Under the pieces are notes generated by a model. It was not told the DNA's origin. It worked only from the letters and a program-made list of their open reading frames with translations, and made no database searches. A DNA stretch of 64,000 bases from Ophiocordyceps camponoti-saundersi (nom. inval.) (Eukaryota > Ascomycota > Sordariomycetes > Hypocreales > Ophiocordycipitaceae), in contig PDHQ01000034.1 of the NCBI GenBank assembly GCA_003339415.1, positions 168,562 to 232,561 on the forward strand. The letters run 5' to 3'. The position numbers were made by a program, and so were the translations under genes. Below are positions 20,801-32,921 of this stretch, piece after piece; positions within the stretch are counted from its first letter, which is position 1; each line of letters starts with the position of its first letter.

Positions 20801-23627
20801 TTCTGAGTTTCTCGAAGTCGTCCCCGACGCACTTGTCGGCAGTCGAGAGAGAGAAGGCGCCCGGGCCCGCCTCCGGCTCTCCTTGGACGACGACAGGGAG
20901 CACAGGAACCCTGCCTTGGGACACCTTGCCATGATCGCGGAAGAGATTGATGAGTTGCTGGCACTGCGTCCGCACGCGTTGTCCCGAAGTGACCAGGTCC
21001 CTGTATGCGGCAGGCCGGTCCGATTCCACAATGCGCTGCAAATGATCTCTGTAACGCACGAAATCGTGAGGAGCGCTGCAACCTTTGGCATACTCGTCAA
21101 TTACCACGCAAGACGTGAGCTGTGTCGAGGCGAACGCCGAGGCCAGGCCCGGCACCAACAAGGCGTCGTAATCATCGAGGCTCGCGGCCGACACCAAAGA
21201 CATGACGCGACCCATAGCCTTGGCGGCCGATACTCGTGAGCGGATCAGCACCTCCATTCCGACGAGGTCGATGTCTCCCTGCATCATATGCCCGTCAACG
21301 TCGTGAGTAAGGCTCGTAGGAACGGCGTCGTCGGCCGTCTTGGTCGACTTGCGACGGCGTTTGGGCGCCCTGTCCGGTCCGTCGACGGGCGACGACATAC
21401 GCCGGCCGACAGATTGTGGAACGGCGACGGTGTACGCGCCTCCCGATGGTTTCTGGAACAGGGCGCCGTTCATGGGTATGGGGTTTCTCGAAACGCCGAT
21501 GGGATGCAGGGTCAGTTGCATCAGAGCATCGACGTGTGGCGCAAACTCGGACGCGAGCTCCGCCGGGTCCTCAGCGAGACAGCGAACGAGCGCATCCCAC
21601 AGCTCGAGAGACATGTTCAGCGTCTCGAGGTCCCTCTCCACCAGAATATTTTGAAAAATCAGTCGTAATATTCTACCGTTAAGCCAGCCCCGGGAAGTGT
21701 CGGCGCCGAGGTTGGCAAAGGTGAGCAGCGCCTTCAGGACGGCCAGGCGGACGGACGTGATGGTATGCCGCAGGAATGGGTAGAGATGGGGCACGAGTAG
21801 TGTAAAGGAGCGCTCTTCGTCCTGCGCGGCCGATGCTTTCATCGCTTGCAGCACCTCGGGGAATCCGCACAGCGTTGCCAGGAGGTCCATAATGCGGCCT
21901 GTGCTTGCGCTCAAGTCGTCACCCAGGTTGGAAAGACTCTCCCACACAATGTTGACAAGGTCTGTCAGAGCCGCGGGACGCATAGCGACAAACTCCTTGG
22001 CCATGGGTATGAGCGTGGCCGCGCTAACGGAGCGCACATCGTCGTCCAGATCGCCAAGGCCCTTCATAACAGCCGCGATGATACCGTCGATCATGTGACC
22101 GTCCTGCAGCAACAGGTCTTTGCGAATGGCGACGACATATCTCAAGCCGACCATGCCGCCGTGGCACACGGCCCACACGGGTCGTTCGAGCGTCAAATCC
22201 TGCTGCATGACCATGCGATCGAGAATCCCGTAAATGGCGTAGACGGACTCGGCAGGGATATGCTTCAGAACAGAACCCAGCGTCTGGCCGATGGTTTCCC
22301 TAATGGGGGCAACCGACGTATCGGAGCTGTAATCGGTGAAGCGGTCCAACATGAGAACACAGCAGAGTCGGCAGGCGAGGTCGTCGAGCCAGATGCAGTT
22401 GAGCCTTTCGTTCTCCTGCAGAGTCTTGCCCAAGACCCTCCCGGCGCCACCACCGTGGGCCCTGATGATTTCTCTCAAGCCCATGGCAGCTCCGTGCCGG
22501 GCCTCCCAGGCCGAGTCGAAGAGGTCCACCTTGAGAAAGTCGCACAGCCTCTCGTAGGGCCACTCGCCACCGTCGGCCGTCTCGTCGGCCTGCAGCTCCG
22601 ACTTGATGGGCACGGTCGGACCTTTGAACTCGCTGACAACTTTGGTGTCTTCGTCGACGTCGGCGGGGCGGTCGAGGTTAAAGTAGTCGTTCATCTTACC
22701 ATTTTTCTTCGAGTCGCCATCGGTCGCAGAGGTCTCCTCTGCCAAGGCGTCGGTCCCAGTCGTGGTGGATCGACGAAGAGAGAGGTCACCAAATCCGCCT
22801 TTGCCTTGAGACGCCTTCATGGCCTCTCTCTTGCGTTTCCGTTTTAGCACGTTCAACTGGCGCGAACTCAGCTGCTGGTCGTCGGCCGTCTGGCCCGAGC
22901 CAGACACACTGTCGCTGCGACCGAAGCCGTTGCTGCTATTGGCATCCAACGGCGTCTGGGGTGTGGAAGCAGTGCCGTCACCGACGACAGGCATCTCTTC
23001 GTCCTCGAACTTCCTTCCCAATAAGCCCAGCCGCCCTGTCAGAGTTTTTTTCTGGTGGGCTAAGCGGGCCTGAGGACTCAAGGTGGCCAGGCTGTACTCG
23101 ACGCCACCGCCTCGCAGGAGCTGCCGGCCATACGTGAGAATGTCGTCGACGTGGAGAGATTCCAAGTTGAAGAGTTCGTCTTCGGCGAAAGCCAGACGTA
23201 TGTCCGCCTCTTCTTTCTTAACGTGGCCGTTCTCAGCAGATGGGTCGGGCTTGAGGTCGTCGACAGCATCATGGTCCGAATTAGGGTCGTGGGGCGGAGC
23301 ATGATCGACGATTTTGCCCAGTGCCTTGGCAGCAGTGCTTCGCGTCTCCCACTCTTTGTGGCGCAGGTAGGGAACGACCCTCGAGAGCAAGTTGAAAAGC
23401 TCGTCAGGATGCTGCTTCTGCCAATCGGCCAGCTGATTCACGGCGGTATCCCGGATGAGTCGGGTACTCCCCGTTTCGAGAATACTGTGCCGGTTCGTCG
23501 TCAGTCACATCACAGGGGTGCATCGGCCAGGATGCCTTACGTAACCAGGCGGTCGAGTCTGTATAGTGCAAGTCAGCCGCAGCGTTTTTGGGAAAGGCAA
23601 TTATAAGGTGATTTACCGCGAAGCCAT
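17826..23627 (-). CDS. MOT1: Mot1/BTAF1, Swi2/Snf2 ATPase that removes TBP from DNA
   Basis: Three exons: 23627-23617 (11 nt), 23558-23541 (18 nt) and 23484-17826, separated by introns of 58 and 56 nt; product 1,895 residues, the usual Mot1 length. The spliced start MASRLDRLVTILETGSTRLI is the conserved Mot1 N-terminus. Mot1 binds TBP with its N-terminal HEAT repeats and strips it from promoters using ATP. HEAT repeats begin at once (ELFNLLSRVVPYLRHKEW), with a charged insert at about 85-280. The C-terminal Snf2 motor has Walker A DDMGLGKT near residue 1333, motif II DEGH near 1441 (Mot1-specific variant of DEAH), LTGTPIQNN, and the helicase C block DWNPQKDLQAMDRAHRIGQ. The two tiny exons mean any single-frame prediction would miss the true start. 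Confidence 0.98.
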
Positions 23628-26309
23628 TGTGTACCACTGCTATCAGGATAACTCGCGTGTCGGCATGTTTCGGAGAAATATCTAGAGCCGCAGTCAGATC
23701 TTCCAGCCACGGACGTGAGGCAGACCATGGTTCTCGGTAAACGCTGGACCACATGGGCAGACAGCATCAACAACGAGGCGCAGATGGAGACTGTATGTAT
23801 GTGCGACGGAAAGAAAATGACGTACCGTTGCGCTGACCCGTCGAGATGCAGCTGAAATTCGTGCAACCGGTTTGGCAGCGCGCGTGCGCAGAACTGTGCC
23901 TCAGAGCGCGCCACGCGACATTTGACGCGGATCAGTAGAGCGAGTCAGGCTAGTGCATGAAAGAGAGCATCAAATATGTATGTAGGTAGGTTTCGTCTGG
24001 CGGCCGGGATGCCGCGCAGGGCTCACCGAGCGGCGAGTCACCGGCGGACAGGGTGTCAGTGGACTGTGTATTTTTTTTCGCGAAATCTTTTTTTTCTGGG
24101 GGGGGAAAGATAGGGAGGGAGAGAGAGAGGAGGGGACTACCGAGGTAGATCCAGGTCAGGTCAATGTGACGGCAAGCTGCTGCGGCCTCTTCGTTTTATT
24201 TATGGCTGTTTTTTTTTTCTTTTCCGACAACCCTCCCCCCCGCGTTGTTCCGTCGGCGACTGTGTCTGCCGGTGAAAAGGGTGCACGGCTGGAGGCCGGA
24301 TCGGTGATGAGAGCGAAAGTGCAGCCGTGAGAGACGAGAGGTGGCAGCACAGATGTGTGCCCGTGTAGAGGTGTGTGAGTGTGTGCGTGTAGGTAGTATG
24401 TAGTGCGTGTGTGTGTGCGTGTGTGTGTGTGTGTGTGTGCAGGCGCCAGGCGTTGGTAAACGGGTAGGTGGTAATAGCCTTCCGGGTAGGTAGGTAGGTT
24501 AAGCTGTGCGTGTGTGCTGGTGTGCTGGGCGCCGCTGCGCTTTCTGGCTGGACACAGGAATCGAGGGGCAGGCCAGGCCTTTGTATTTTATAGGTACCTG
24601 CTCTTCTTCGCTGAGAGAGACAGGGGCCCTACTATTGGCTGCTTGAAGAGGGCTAAAGAGGGGCCTCGAGCCGGTCTACAACGGGTAAGACTGCAAGTGC
24701 CAAATTTCGGACTTGCGGTGCAACTTTGTGCCTTGCGAGAGTCGGACGGACCTGAAATCTGCCTCAACCCTTCCCTCGGTAGGCAAGTAGCTACCAAGGT
24801 AGGCAGGTCTGGGTTTTTTATTTCCCGACCATTGCATCGTAACAGCCCTCCTTTTCGGACTCAGTTCGACGTCAGCAACCTGGCGCTGTTCGCTTTGCTT
24901 TCCTTTTCCGCACCCGACCCGCCCAAGGCACTAGCTACAGCGATGCCATAAGATGCGATGCCAAGCGCACACTTCCACTCTTCTCTCCGACGTCCATTCT
25001 ACTGTTCATACGGATACACAATTTCCACATAGCATCTCAGTCTTCGTGACATCTGTTAACCTGTCGGCTAAACTCAATGCCAATTATTCAGCATATCGGA
25101 CCGCCTAGGTACCTACCTACCTACCTACCTACCTAGGTTCACCTCTTATGTACGGCACTTACCAGGTGCGCCCCCTTCCACACAGTAGCGTAATTAAACC
25201 CAGGTAAGGTGCCTACCTACCTAAGCCCATTCCAACGCCGCGGTGCACGGTATCGGGCGCTTCCTTTGCTGCCCGAGATGCCATAGTGGTGGATAGTTGG
25301 CCGCACCGACATGGCCAAGTGCCAGATTACATCACCTCATCATCGCTCAACCTCGATGGGCTCGTCATTTTCTCTTCTTCTTTTTGCGTCTCATTCCCTT
25401 TGGATTGTGATACTCTGTGTTTACGTAGGCGTCCGTACATATGTATGTACATACTGTACATACATACATACATACATAGGTAGGTATGTATGTGTGTATA
25501 CCCGGACGCACCTGTCATGAGCCTTCCCAGGATGATACGCTTGCCGCATTACACGCCACTTTTTGTCTTGTTCTGCGGGCTGAACCCTCGACACCTAACT
25601 CCATACATGAAGCCTAGGAGCATCTACATACATACATATGTATGTAAGTGCACACATATGCGCATAGTAAGTGTTGACAAACACACGTATGTATGTATGT
25701 ATGTCGACTGCTGTGAAAGTTGTTATTTCTGGGAAGCCTCTCATGAGAAGCATGTGCCGCGCTTGGCAGTTGACGGTTGTGGATCCCCAAAGAAGCAGAC
25801 AGGTTTCTGTCATGCGGTTTAATGGGGGGCGATGACCTTCGCCTGCAAGGGCGCGATTACATGGTATGCACCCATACAGAAACGAATCACACAGGGCCCC
25901 TCGCATGTCGCCATGATGAGATATATCAAACCAGATTACGGATTACATATATGATATACCCCGTATACCATGGTCTATCTACCACTTATCTTATCGACGC
26001 ACGGATTGGACACATCATGTAGGGTAGGTTGTCTGGAAGGGACTTTCGTATGTACACACACAGGTCCAAGTGTGGAAAAGAGAGCCGCACCAAAAGCATT
26101 AGTCCGCTCCTCGTGATAGGGCCTCGTAATCGTATTCCGGGCGGAAAACAGTGGAGACTCTCAGACAGACGCGACTCTCCTCCTAATATAATCAATCGCA
26201 CGCGTCGGTCGCAGCGCATCTTGCGCCCACAAGCATCAAATTTCATAGGTCAAAGGCCCAGCCTCGCTGGTCCCTCGGATGTCGCGCGCGAGCGCTCTTA
26301 CCGCCGACG
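23628..26309. promoter_or_regulatory. Long divergent intergenic region between mot1 and smc3
   Basis: 2.7 kb. It holds a poly-T/poly-G patch at 24,065-24,110, a (GT)n tract at 24,404-24,441, a palindromic CTAC tetranucleotide array at 25,105-25,140 (TAGGTACCTACC... ending CCTAGG), and GTAT/CATA arrays at 25,437-25,500, 25,624-25,650 and 25,685-25,705. A TACGGATA octamer is at 25,009-25,016. I found no tRNA or protein gene; open frames such as 24,514-24,951 have no recognisable domain. Confidence 0.5.
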
Positions 26310-29300
26310 ATGTACATCAAGCAGATCATCATCCAGGGCTTCAAAAGGTACGTCGGCGCGTCTCGTCGCACGAAAGCGCTTGCTGACCCAGCAGCTGCAG
26401 CTACAAGGAACAGACAGTCATCGAACCCTTCTCGCCCAAGACAAACGTCATCGTCGGTAGAAATGGCTCTGGCAAGAGTAACTTCTTCGCGGCCATGCGC
26501 TTCGTCCTCAGCGATGCCTACACTCAGATGAACCGCGAGGAGCGACAGGGCCTGCTGCACGAAGGCTCGGGATCCGCCGTCATGTCGGCCTACGTCGAAA
26601 TCATATTCGACAATAGCGACGATCGCTTCCCCACCGGAGGCAAAGAAGTTATTCTGCGCCGTACCATTGGCCTGAAAAAAGACGAGTACTCGGTCGATCG
26701 CAAGGTTGTCACCAAAAACGACGTCATGAACCTGTTGGAAGCGGCCGGCTTCTCGCGATCCAACCCTTACTATATCGTACCCCAAGGACGCGTCACCGCC
26801 TTGACAAATATGAAGGAATCCGACAGACTGAATTTACTCAAGGAGGTCGCTGGCACCCATGTGTACGAAACGCGCCGGGCCGAGTCGCTCAAGATCATGA
26901 ACGAGACCAATAATAAGCGGGAGAAGATCGACGAGCTGCTCGAGTACATCAAGGAGAGGCTGAGTGAGCTGGAAGAGGAAAAGGAAGAGCTCCGCGGATT
27001 TCAAGACAAGGACCGAGAGAGACGCTGTCTTGAGTATGCATACCACCACAACGAGCAAATGACGATCCAGTCTACCCTCGAGGACCTGGACAGCGCGAGA
27101 CAGGACGGGCTCGACACCACAGACTCGAGCCGTTCCGAGCTTGTCGAGGGTGAAAAGGCACTGGCCAAACTAGACGCCGAGATGCACCAACTGCAGCGCG
27201 ACAGCGAGATGCTACAAATCGACCACCGTCAGCATGACGAGGATCGGCGAGACTACTCCAAGGCCTTGGCCAAGGCCGAGCTCAAGGTCAAGAATCTCGA
27301 AGAAGGGCAGTCGGCGCAGGAGCAGGCTCAGGCCAAGCACGCTGCTGAGCTCGAGTCGGTCCAGGCAGAGATGGCGGCCAAGAAGAAGGAGCTGGCCAAA
27401 ATCCTGCCCCAGTTCGAAAAGAAGAAACGAGATGAGGGCGACATTAGGAGGCAGCTGGATGCGGCCGAGGCTTCGAGGGCCCGCCTCTTCGCCAAGCAGA
27501 CTCGCGGTTCTCGCTTTAAGAACAAGGCCGAGAGGGATGCATGGCTGAGAGAGGAGATCAACGAGCTCGACAAGACCATCAGCGCTCAAAAGGCAAACAA
27601 GCTAGAGGCCGAAGAAGAAGTAGCTAGGGTCGAGGCCTCCATCCGCGAGAGCAAGGAAGAAGTTGACAGCCTACGGTCACGCCTCCGAAATTGGAGCGGC
27701 GAGAGGAACCAACAGTTCGAGCAGGTCTCGCAGGCGAGGCTCACCCTAGACAAGCTCAACGACGAGCGGAAGCTCATCCGGCGCGAGGATGATAAGCTCG
27801 CTTCCATCATCGCCAACGCGCGCCAGGAGAAGGATCAGGCGGAGCGCGAGCTGGCCCATGTCGTCGACGGAGCGACAGCGCGTGGTCTGGCGACGCTCCG
27901 CCGTCTAAGGCAAGATCAGGACATCCCAGGCGCCTACGGCACCCTGGCCGACCTTCTCACCGTCGGCGACGCCTACCGACTACCCGTCGAACAAACGGCG
28001 GGCGCGAGCTTGTTCCACTACGTCGTCGACAACGCCGACACGGCGACGTACCTGGCCAACATCCTTCATAGGCAGCGCGGAGGCCGCATCACTTTCATGC
28101 CCCTGGAGCAACTGCGTCCGCGTCAGGCCAACCTGCCAAGATCCAATGATGCGTTGCCGCTGCTGAGCAAAATCAGCTACGATGCCAAGTTCGACAAGGC
28201 ATTCAGACAGGTCTTTGGCAAGACGGTCGTCTGTCCGAACTTGACGGTCGCCGGACAATACGCCAGGAGCCACGGCGTCAACGGCATCACGGCTGAGGGA
28301 GACACCACCAACAAGAGAGGGGCCATGACGGGTGGCTGGATCGACCCTCGCAAGTCCCGACTGGAAGCCGTGCAAGCGGCCAATAAATGGCGCGAGGAGT
28401 ACGACAGGTTGCTCTCGCAGTCGCGTGATATCCGGAGCCAGATCGAGCGCAAGGACCAGGAAATCACGGCCGCCATGTCGGAGGTACAGAAGCTCGAACA
28501 GAGGCTCCGGCAGGCCGACGACGGGCTGGAGCCGCTCAACCATGAGATCAGGAACAAATCGACCCACGTGGAGAACGAGATGGCCCATCTGGAAGCGGCA
28601 CAAAAGCGACGCGACGCCGTGGAAAAGAACATGAACGGCTTCATGGAGGAAATCGCAGCGCACGAGGCCGAGATGAACACCGAATTCAAGAAGAGCCTCA
28701 CGGCGGCCCAGGAGAAGCAGCTCGAGGAGCTCAGCGTGACGGTACAGCAGCTGCAAAAGCAGTGGAACGAGATAAGCGACGGCCGCAGAAAGCTTGACAA
28801 GTCGAAACAGCTCCTCGAAGTCGACCTACGCCAGAACCTGCAGATGAAGCTCGACCAACTCAACAGCCAAGCCTTTGAGAACTCAGCATCGGGGGCTTCG
28901 GCCGGGGGGATGAAGGAGGCTCGCAGAGAGCTGACGAGGGCGCAAAAGGCGCTGCGGTCGGTCGAGGCCAGCCTCGAAGAAGTCGAGGGCAAGATGGACG
29001 AGCTCAACGAGCGGATGGAGCAGCTGTCGGGCGAGAAGGCGAAGCTCGAGCAGACGCAGAGCGAAATCTCGTCGAGGATAGAGAGGCAGCAGAAGAGGAT
29101 GGAGAAGACGCTGCAGCGCAAGGCGCTTCTGACGGCGCAAGCGGCAGAGTGTGCTAAGAATATCCGAGACCTCGGCGTGCTTCCGGAGGAGGCCTTTGAC
29201 AAGTACGAGAACATGGAGGCGAAAGTGGTGAGTTTGACCGGGCTTCATTCCCACCCCCTTTTCCACCCCCTTTTCTCTCAGCGAAGGCCGGGTTTCCAAT

Positions 29301-30205
29301 CGAATGCTGACGCTGTCTTCTTCTTCTTCTTCTCCTTTGCAGATCACCTCCAAGCTCAAGCGGGTAAACGAAGCGCTCAAGAAGTACAAACACGTCAACA
29401 AGAAGGCATTCGAACAATACAACAACTTCACGACACAACAGGATCACCTAATGAAGCGAAGAAAGGAGCTCGACGCCTCGCAGGGATCCATAGAGGAGCT
29501 GGTGGAGCATCTCGACCGACGAAAAGACGAAGCCATAGAGCGTACCTTTAAACAGGTATCGAGAGAATTCGCCACCATCTTCGGGAAGCTGGTACCGGCC
29601 GGTCATGGCCGTCTCGTGATTCAGCGAAGGACGGACCGTCGTCAGGAACCGGATGACGAATCGGAGAATGAGGAGGCGAGGGGAACCGTCGAGAATTATA
29701 TCGGCGTGGGGATCAGCGTCTCTTTCAATTCGAAGCATCTGGACGAGCAGCAAAAGATTCAGCAGCTCAGTGGAGGTCAAAAGAGTGAGTTTTGTCCCAT
29801 TATCTCTCTTCCCAAATCCCCCCCTTTCTTCCCATCTCTCCTCCTTTCCTCCCCCCTTTCTTCCGCCTCACCATAACCGCTTTACTAACGACGAGAAACC
29901 AAACAGGCTTATGCGCACTCTGTCTCATCTTCGCCCTCCAAGCGACGGAGAGCAGTCCGATGGTCATCTTCGACGAGGTAGACGCCAACCTCGACGCCCA
30001 GTACCGCACGGCCGTAGCGTCCCTTCTGGAATCTATATCCAACGAGATCGGCACGCAGTTCATCTGCACCACCTTCCGGCCCGAGATCGTCCACGTGGCG
30101 GACAAGTGCTACGGCGTCACGTTCCGCAACAAGACGAGCGGTATCAGTTGCGTTAGCGAGGAGGATGCCCTCAACTTTGTCGAAGGACAGGCTAAACCGA
30201 CCTGA
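26310..30205 (+). CDS. SMC3: Cohesin subunit Smc3
   Basis: Four exons, 26310-26347, 26401-29227, 29343-29784 and 29907-30205 (introns 53, 115 and 122 nt), give 1,201 residues. Smc3 pairs with Smc1 and the kleisin Scc1 to form the cohesin ring. The N-terminal head has MYIKQIIIQGFKSYK and Walker A GRNGSGKS with Lys38. Lys105-Lys106 in GLKKDEYS are the acetylation sites used by Eco1. Coiled coils flank a hinge near 520-640 (GAYGTLADLLTVGDAYRLPV). The C-terminal head has the ABC signature LSGGQKS, split by the third intron, and Walker B MVIFDEVDANLDAQ. The last two introns interrupt the C-terminal coil and head; both read open in the first frame for some distance. Confidence 0.98.
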
Positions 30206-30669
30206 TCTGGCTGAAGGGGAAAAGAAAAAAAAACAGACAGGAGAAAGTCATTCATGATTTGAGCTGGGAACGAGAGGCGGACAAAAAAAAGGGGGGGAGG
30301 GGAGACGGTTGGAGTGTTCATGGCGTTGGAGGGAAAGCATTTGGAAATGGGTGGCTTGACTGGCTCTTTGGCGAGTGGGCGTGTTAGGAGCTGGCTGGCT
30401 GGCTAGGTAAGGAGGAAGGGAAGAGAGAGAAGCTCATCCATATCTGTTTGTACATGTCCATTATGAGCGTACTCAAATTCAAACTGGCCTTTGCATGGGA
30501 ACCGACGAAGGATATCTTTTCGGGATAGAAGCCTGGTTGGTGTGGTAGATCTGAAGCTCATCACAGCCCAAAACCCAACACAGCAAAGGGGCAGGCCCAA
30601 AGAGACAGAGAAGGTAGGGCAAAGACGGGCAGAGAACAAGAGAAGAGCCCTTGTTTCCATCATCTCCAT
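30206..30669. other. Intergenic between convergent smc3 and mL46 genes
   Basis: 464 bp with short A and G runs at 30,224-30,300 and a GGCT repeat at about 30,390-30,402. Probably two 3' UTRs and terminators; no gene seen. Confidence 0.5.
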
Positions 30670-31873
30670 TCACCTATCAGCCATCATATTCCGCACCCCA
30701 CGAAAGTACTCCGGCGCAAAGGTCTCAACCAGCTCCTCCTTGGTAAGCCATTTGAACTGAGTGAAGCCGAAAGGGTTTTCGGAGAGGTCAGCCTGACCGT
30801 CCATGATGCGTCCCTTGAGAAAGAAGGTCTTGCGGGCCTTCTTCTGCATGGTTCCGTCCGCGTCGACGATGGGGGGCGAGACTAGATGGGCGACGGGAAC
30901 ACGGCCGACGATCCATATATTCATGTTGACGCCTGCGGCTTGATCTAGCACACGCTTTGCCGACTGTGAAGGAGTTGAAGAATAATCATCAGTCAGAAGG
31001 GGGGGTTTTCCCTAGAAGAATGTCAAAAAAGGGAAGGGGGAAGAAACGAACCGCCTGTAGATTCTCCGACCCAATCATAGGCCCAGCCGGAAACCCCCAT
31101 CCATCCTCACCCTCAACAACCAGATAAAGCGTCCGATCAAGCTTCCTATCCAACCTGGTGACCTCACCGCGCTCATCAGCCTGCGTAAGTCTGGGCATAG
31201 GACGCGGTACGGGGACGACATCCTCAAGAGGCAAGATCTCCGCATCCTCCGAGACCCTGACCTCGGCGTCCTTGAGGAGAGAATCAGTAATGTGCTCCGG
31301 CTCGCTAAGCTTATCCCCGACACAGAGCTCGTCCCTCCACGACGTGGCATGCTGTCCCTGGTACTGGCCCAGCTCCTTCGCCACCACCCCTTCCCTCTCC
31401 TTGATCTTCACCTCCCAGTCGAGGAGACGGACGGTGTCGGGCTTGTGGTGTACGGAGGGCATGTATTTGGAATTCAGTCTTTGTTCCAATCGCTTCTGGT
31501 AGAAGTAGAAGGCGTTTTCGAACGGGTGTAAGGCTCGCGTTAGGATCGGTGGTCGCGTCAATATCACCCCGGAGTAGAGATCGTATGGTAACGGTTCCGG
31601 TGGTGGTCGAGCGTCAGCCTTATTCATGACCTCTTCCACTGACGAAGACGTCGCCGTCGCCTCAGCCGCCACGGCCGAAGAGTAGAGCCGCTTTGTCGCG
31701 GCCGCACACCGCGAACAGAGCTGCTTCGGCACCGTTGCTCCCTCCGTCATCAATCGAATTTGTACTGAAGGAAAAGGCCATCTTCGACCAGCTGTGAATG
31801 CGCCGAGGATGCGACCGCCTCCTCTGCTTGTGGACGACATGATGAGTTGAGCTTTCACCAGCGAGCTTCTCAT
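30670..31873 (-). CDS. Mitochondrial large ribosomal subunit protein mL46
   Basis: Exons 31873-31052 and 30963-30670 (88-nt intron, phase 0) give 371 residues. The first about 60 residues are basic and Ser/Arg-rich, fitting a mitochondrial targeting sequence; a second in-frame ATG at 31840 is a possible start. The core begins at YDLYSGVILTRPPILTRALHPFE and carries an N-terminal mL46 domain and a Nudix-like fold (RTLYLVVEGEDGWGFPAGPM; AKRVLDQAAGVNMNIWIVG; KARKTFFLKGRI; FKWLTKEEL). The Nudix catalytic box is not preserved, as in other mL46 proteins, so the role is structural in the mitoribosome. The yeast counterpart is called Mrpl17. Confidence 0.85.
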
Positions 31874-32921
31874 AAGCTCGACTTTTTTTTCCCCGTATCA
31901 ATCACTCACCGTTGAAAATACGAATACGCCGACAGGGCTACCGTTCTACTTACATAAGAAAACGGTATCCAGCTCTTAGCTCCGTTTCCTTGCAACGGCC
32001 CAGCCCGAGGCTGTCTCACTGTAACTGATAAATAGCTAATGCTATTCGACCATCTCACAGGCTTCGAGCTCCGCAAAAGTTGGCAGCCTGAGGCATCAAC
32101 TCCCCACCGCGGAAAAAAATCTCTCTCTTACTCCCCCGCTCCCTCCCCTCCCTCCCCTCTTCCCCCCCTTCTTCTCCTTTCCATCAAACCAAGGCACCAT
32201 CTCCTTATCGTCAAGACTGGCTTCCACCTCCATGACGTCCTGATCATTTTTCGAGTGCCCAGATTGATTTCCCACAGCCGTCTTTTCGCTAGCGGCGCCT
32301 GTGAGGGCCTTCTTCTCGGCCTTCCTCTTGTCAACCGGGCTCTGTTAGATAGAAACTGCTGACACGTTCTTTTGTTCAAATCCTCGTCCCTTCACATTTG
32401 ATCGCCGCGGACTTGAGAATGAGCCATGTGGGCATCCGAGAGTCCGGAGTCTACCCGTGAAAAGAGCATATCTATCCTATCAATGGCGAATGATCCGAGA
32501 CTCGCGGCTACGTGCGCTCTTATTAGGACTTGGAGGAGCCTTGCTTCATCCAGACCATCGGCCTCGTCTACATACATACATACATACATCAGACTGTCAG
32601 CTCGTCGCCACAATGCTGACATTCGTGAGACTCAATCCTTCTATGCTATCTGCATAAGAGGCGATGCTCCTTTCTCCCTTGACCTCGTTCGCTACCCAAA
32701 CATGAGCCGAACATTCGAGATTTGCTTCGACTGGTCGCGCGTCTCGACCCTCCTCGCCTGCATACATACAGCTCAGACGCCTTCGTTGCGCCACATGACC
32801 CCTTTGTACAGAAAACGTATTCCATGTCCGCGAGAACGAGCCGGGTATCACACTACATGGATCGCCGAAAATGCCTTTTTGAAACGCCTCGAGAATAAAA
32901 TGATTTTCATCCACTTCGTGA
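31874..32921. other. Intergenic, with one unexplained coding-like minus-strand segment
   Basis: 1,048 bp. On the minus strand a frame is open from about 32,344 to 32,094. It follows a plausible acceptor (TTTCTATCTAACAG) and reads PVDKRKAEKKALTGAAS, then an acidic stretch ending VPWFDGKEKK. The composition looks protein-like, but I recognise no family and cannot find a start exon. CATA repeats are at 32,570-32,590. The rest shows nothing clear. Confidence 0.3.

Noticed and set aside
24514..24951. 145-codon plus-strand frame between mot1 and smc3
   Set aside because: No recognisable domain, repeat-rich surroundings, no plausible splice partners; probably chance.
25105..25140. Telomere-like repeat
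   Set aside because: The unit is TAGG/CTAC tetranucleotide, not TTAGGG; it is an interspersed microsatellite.
32372..32386. tRNA B-box-like GTTCAAATCC
   Set aside because: No pairing T stem or acceptor stem could be formed around it.
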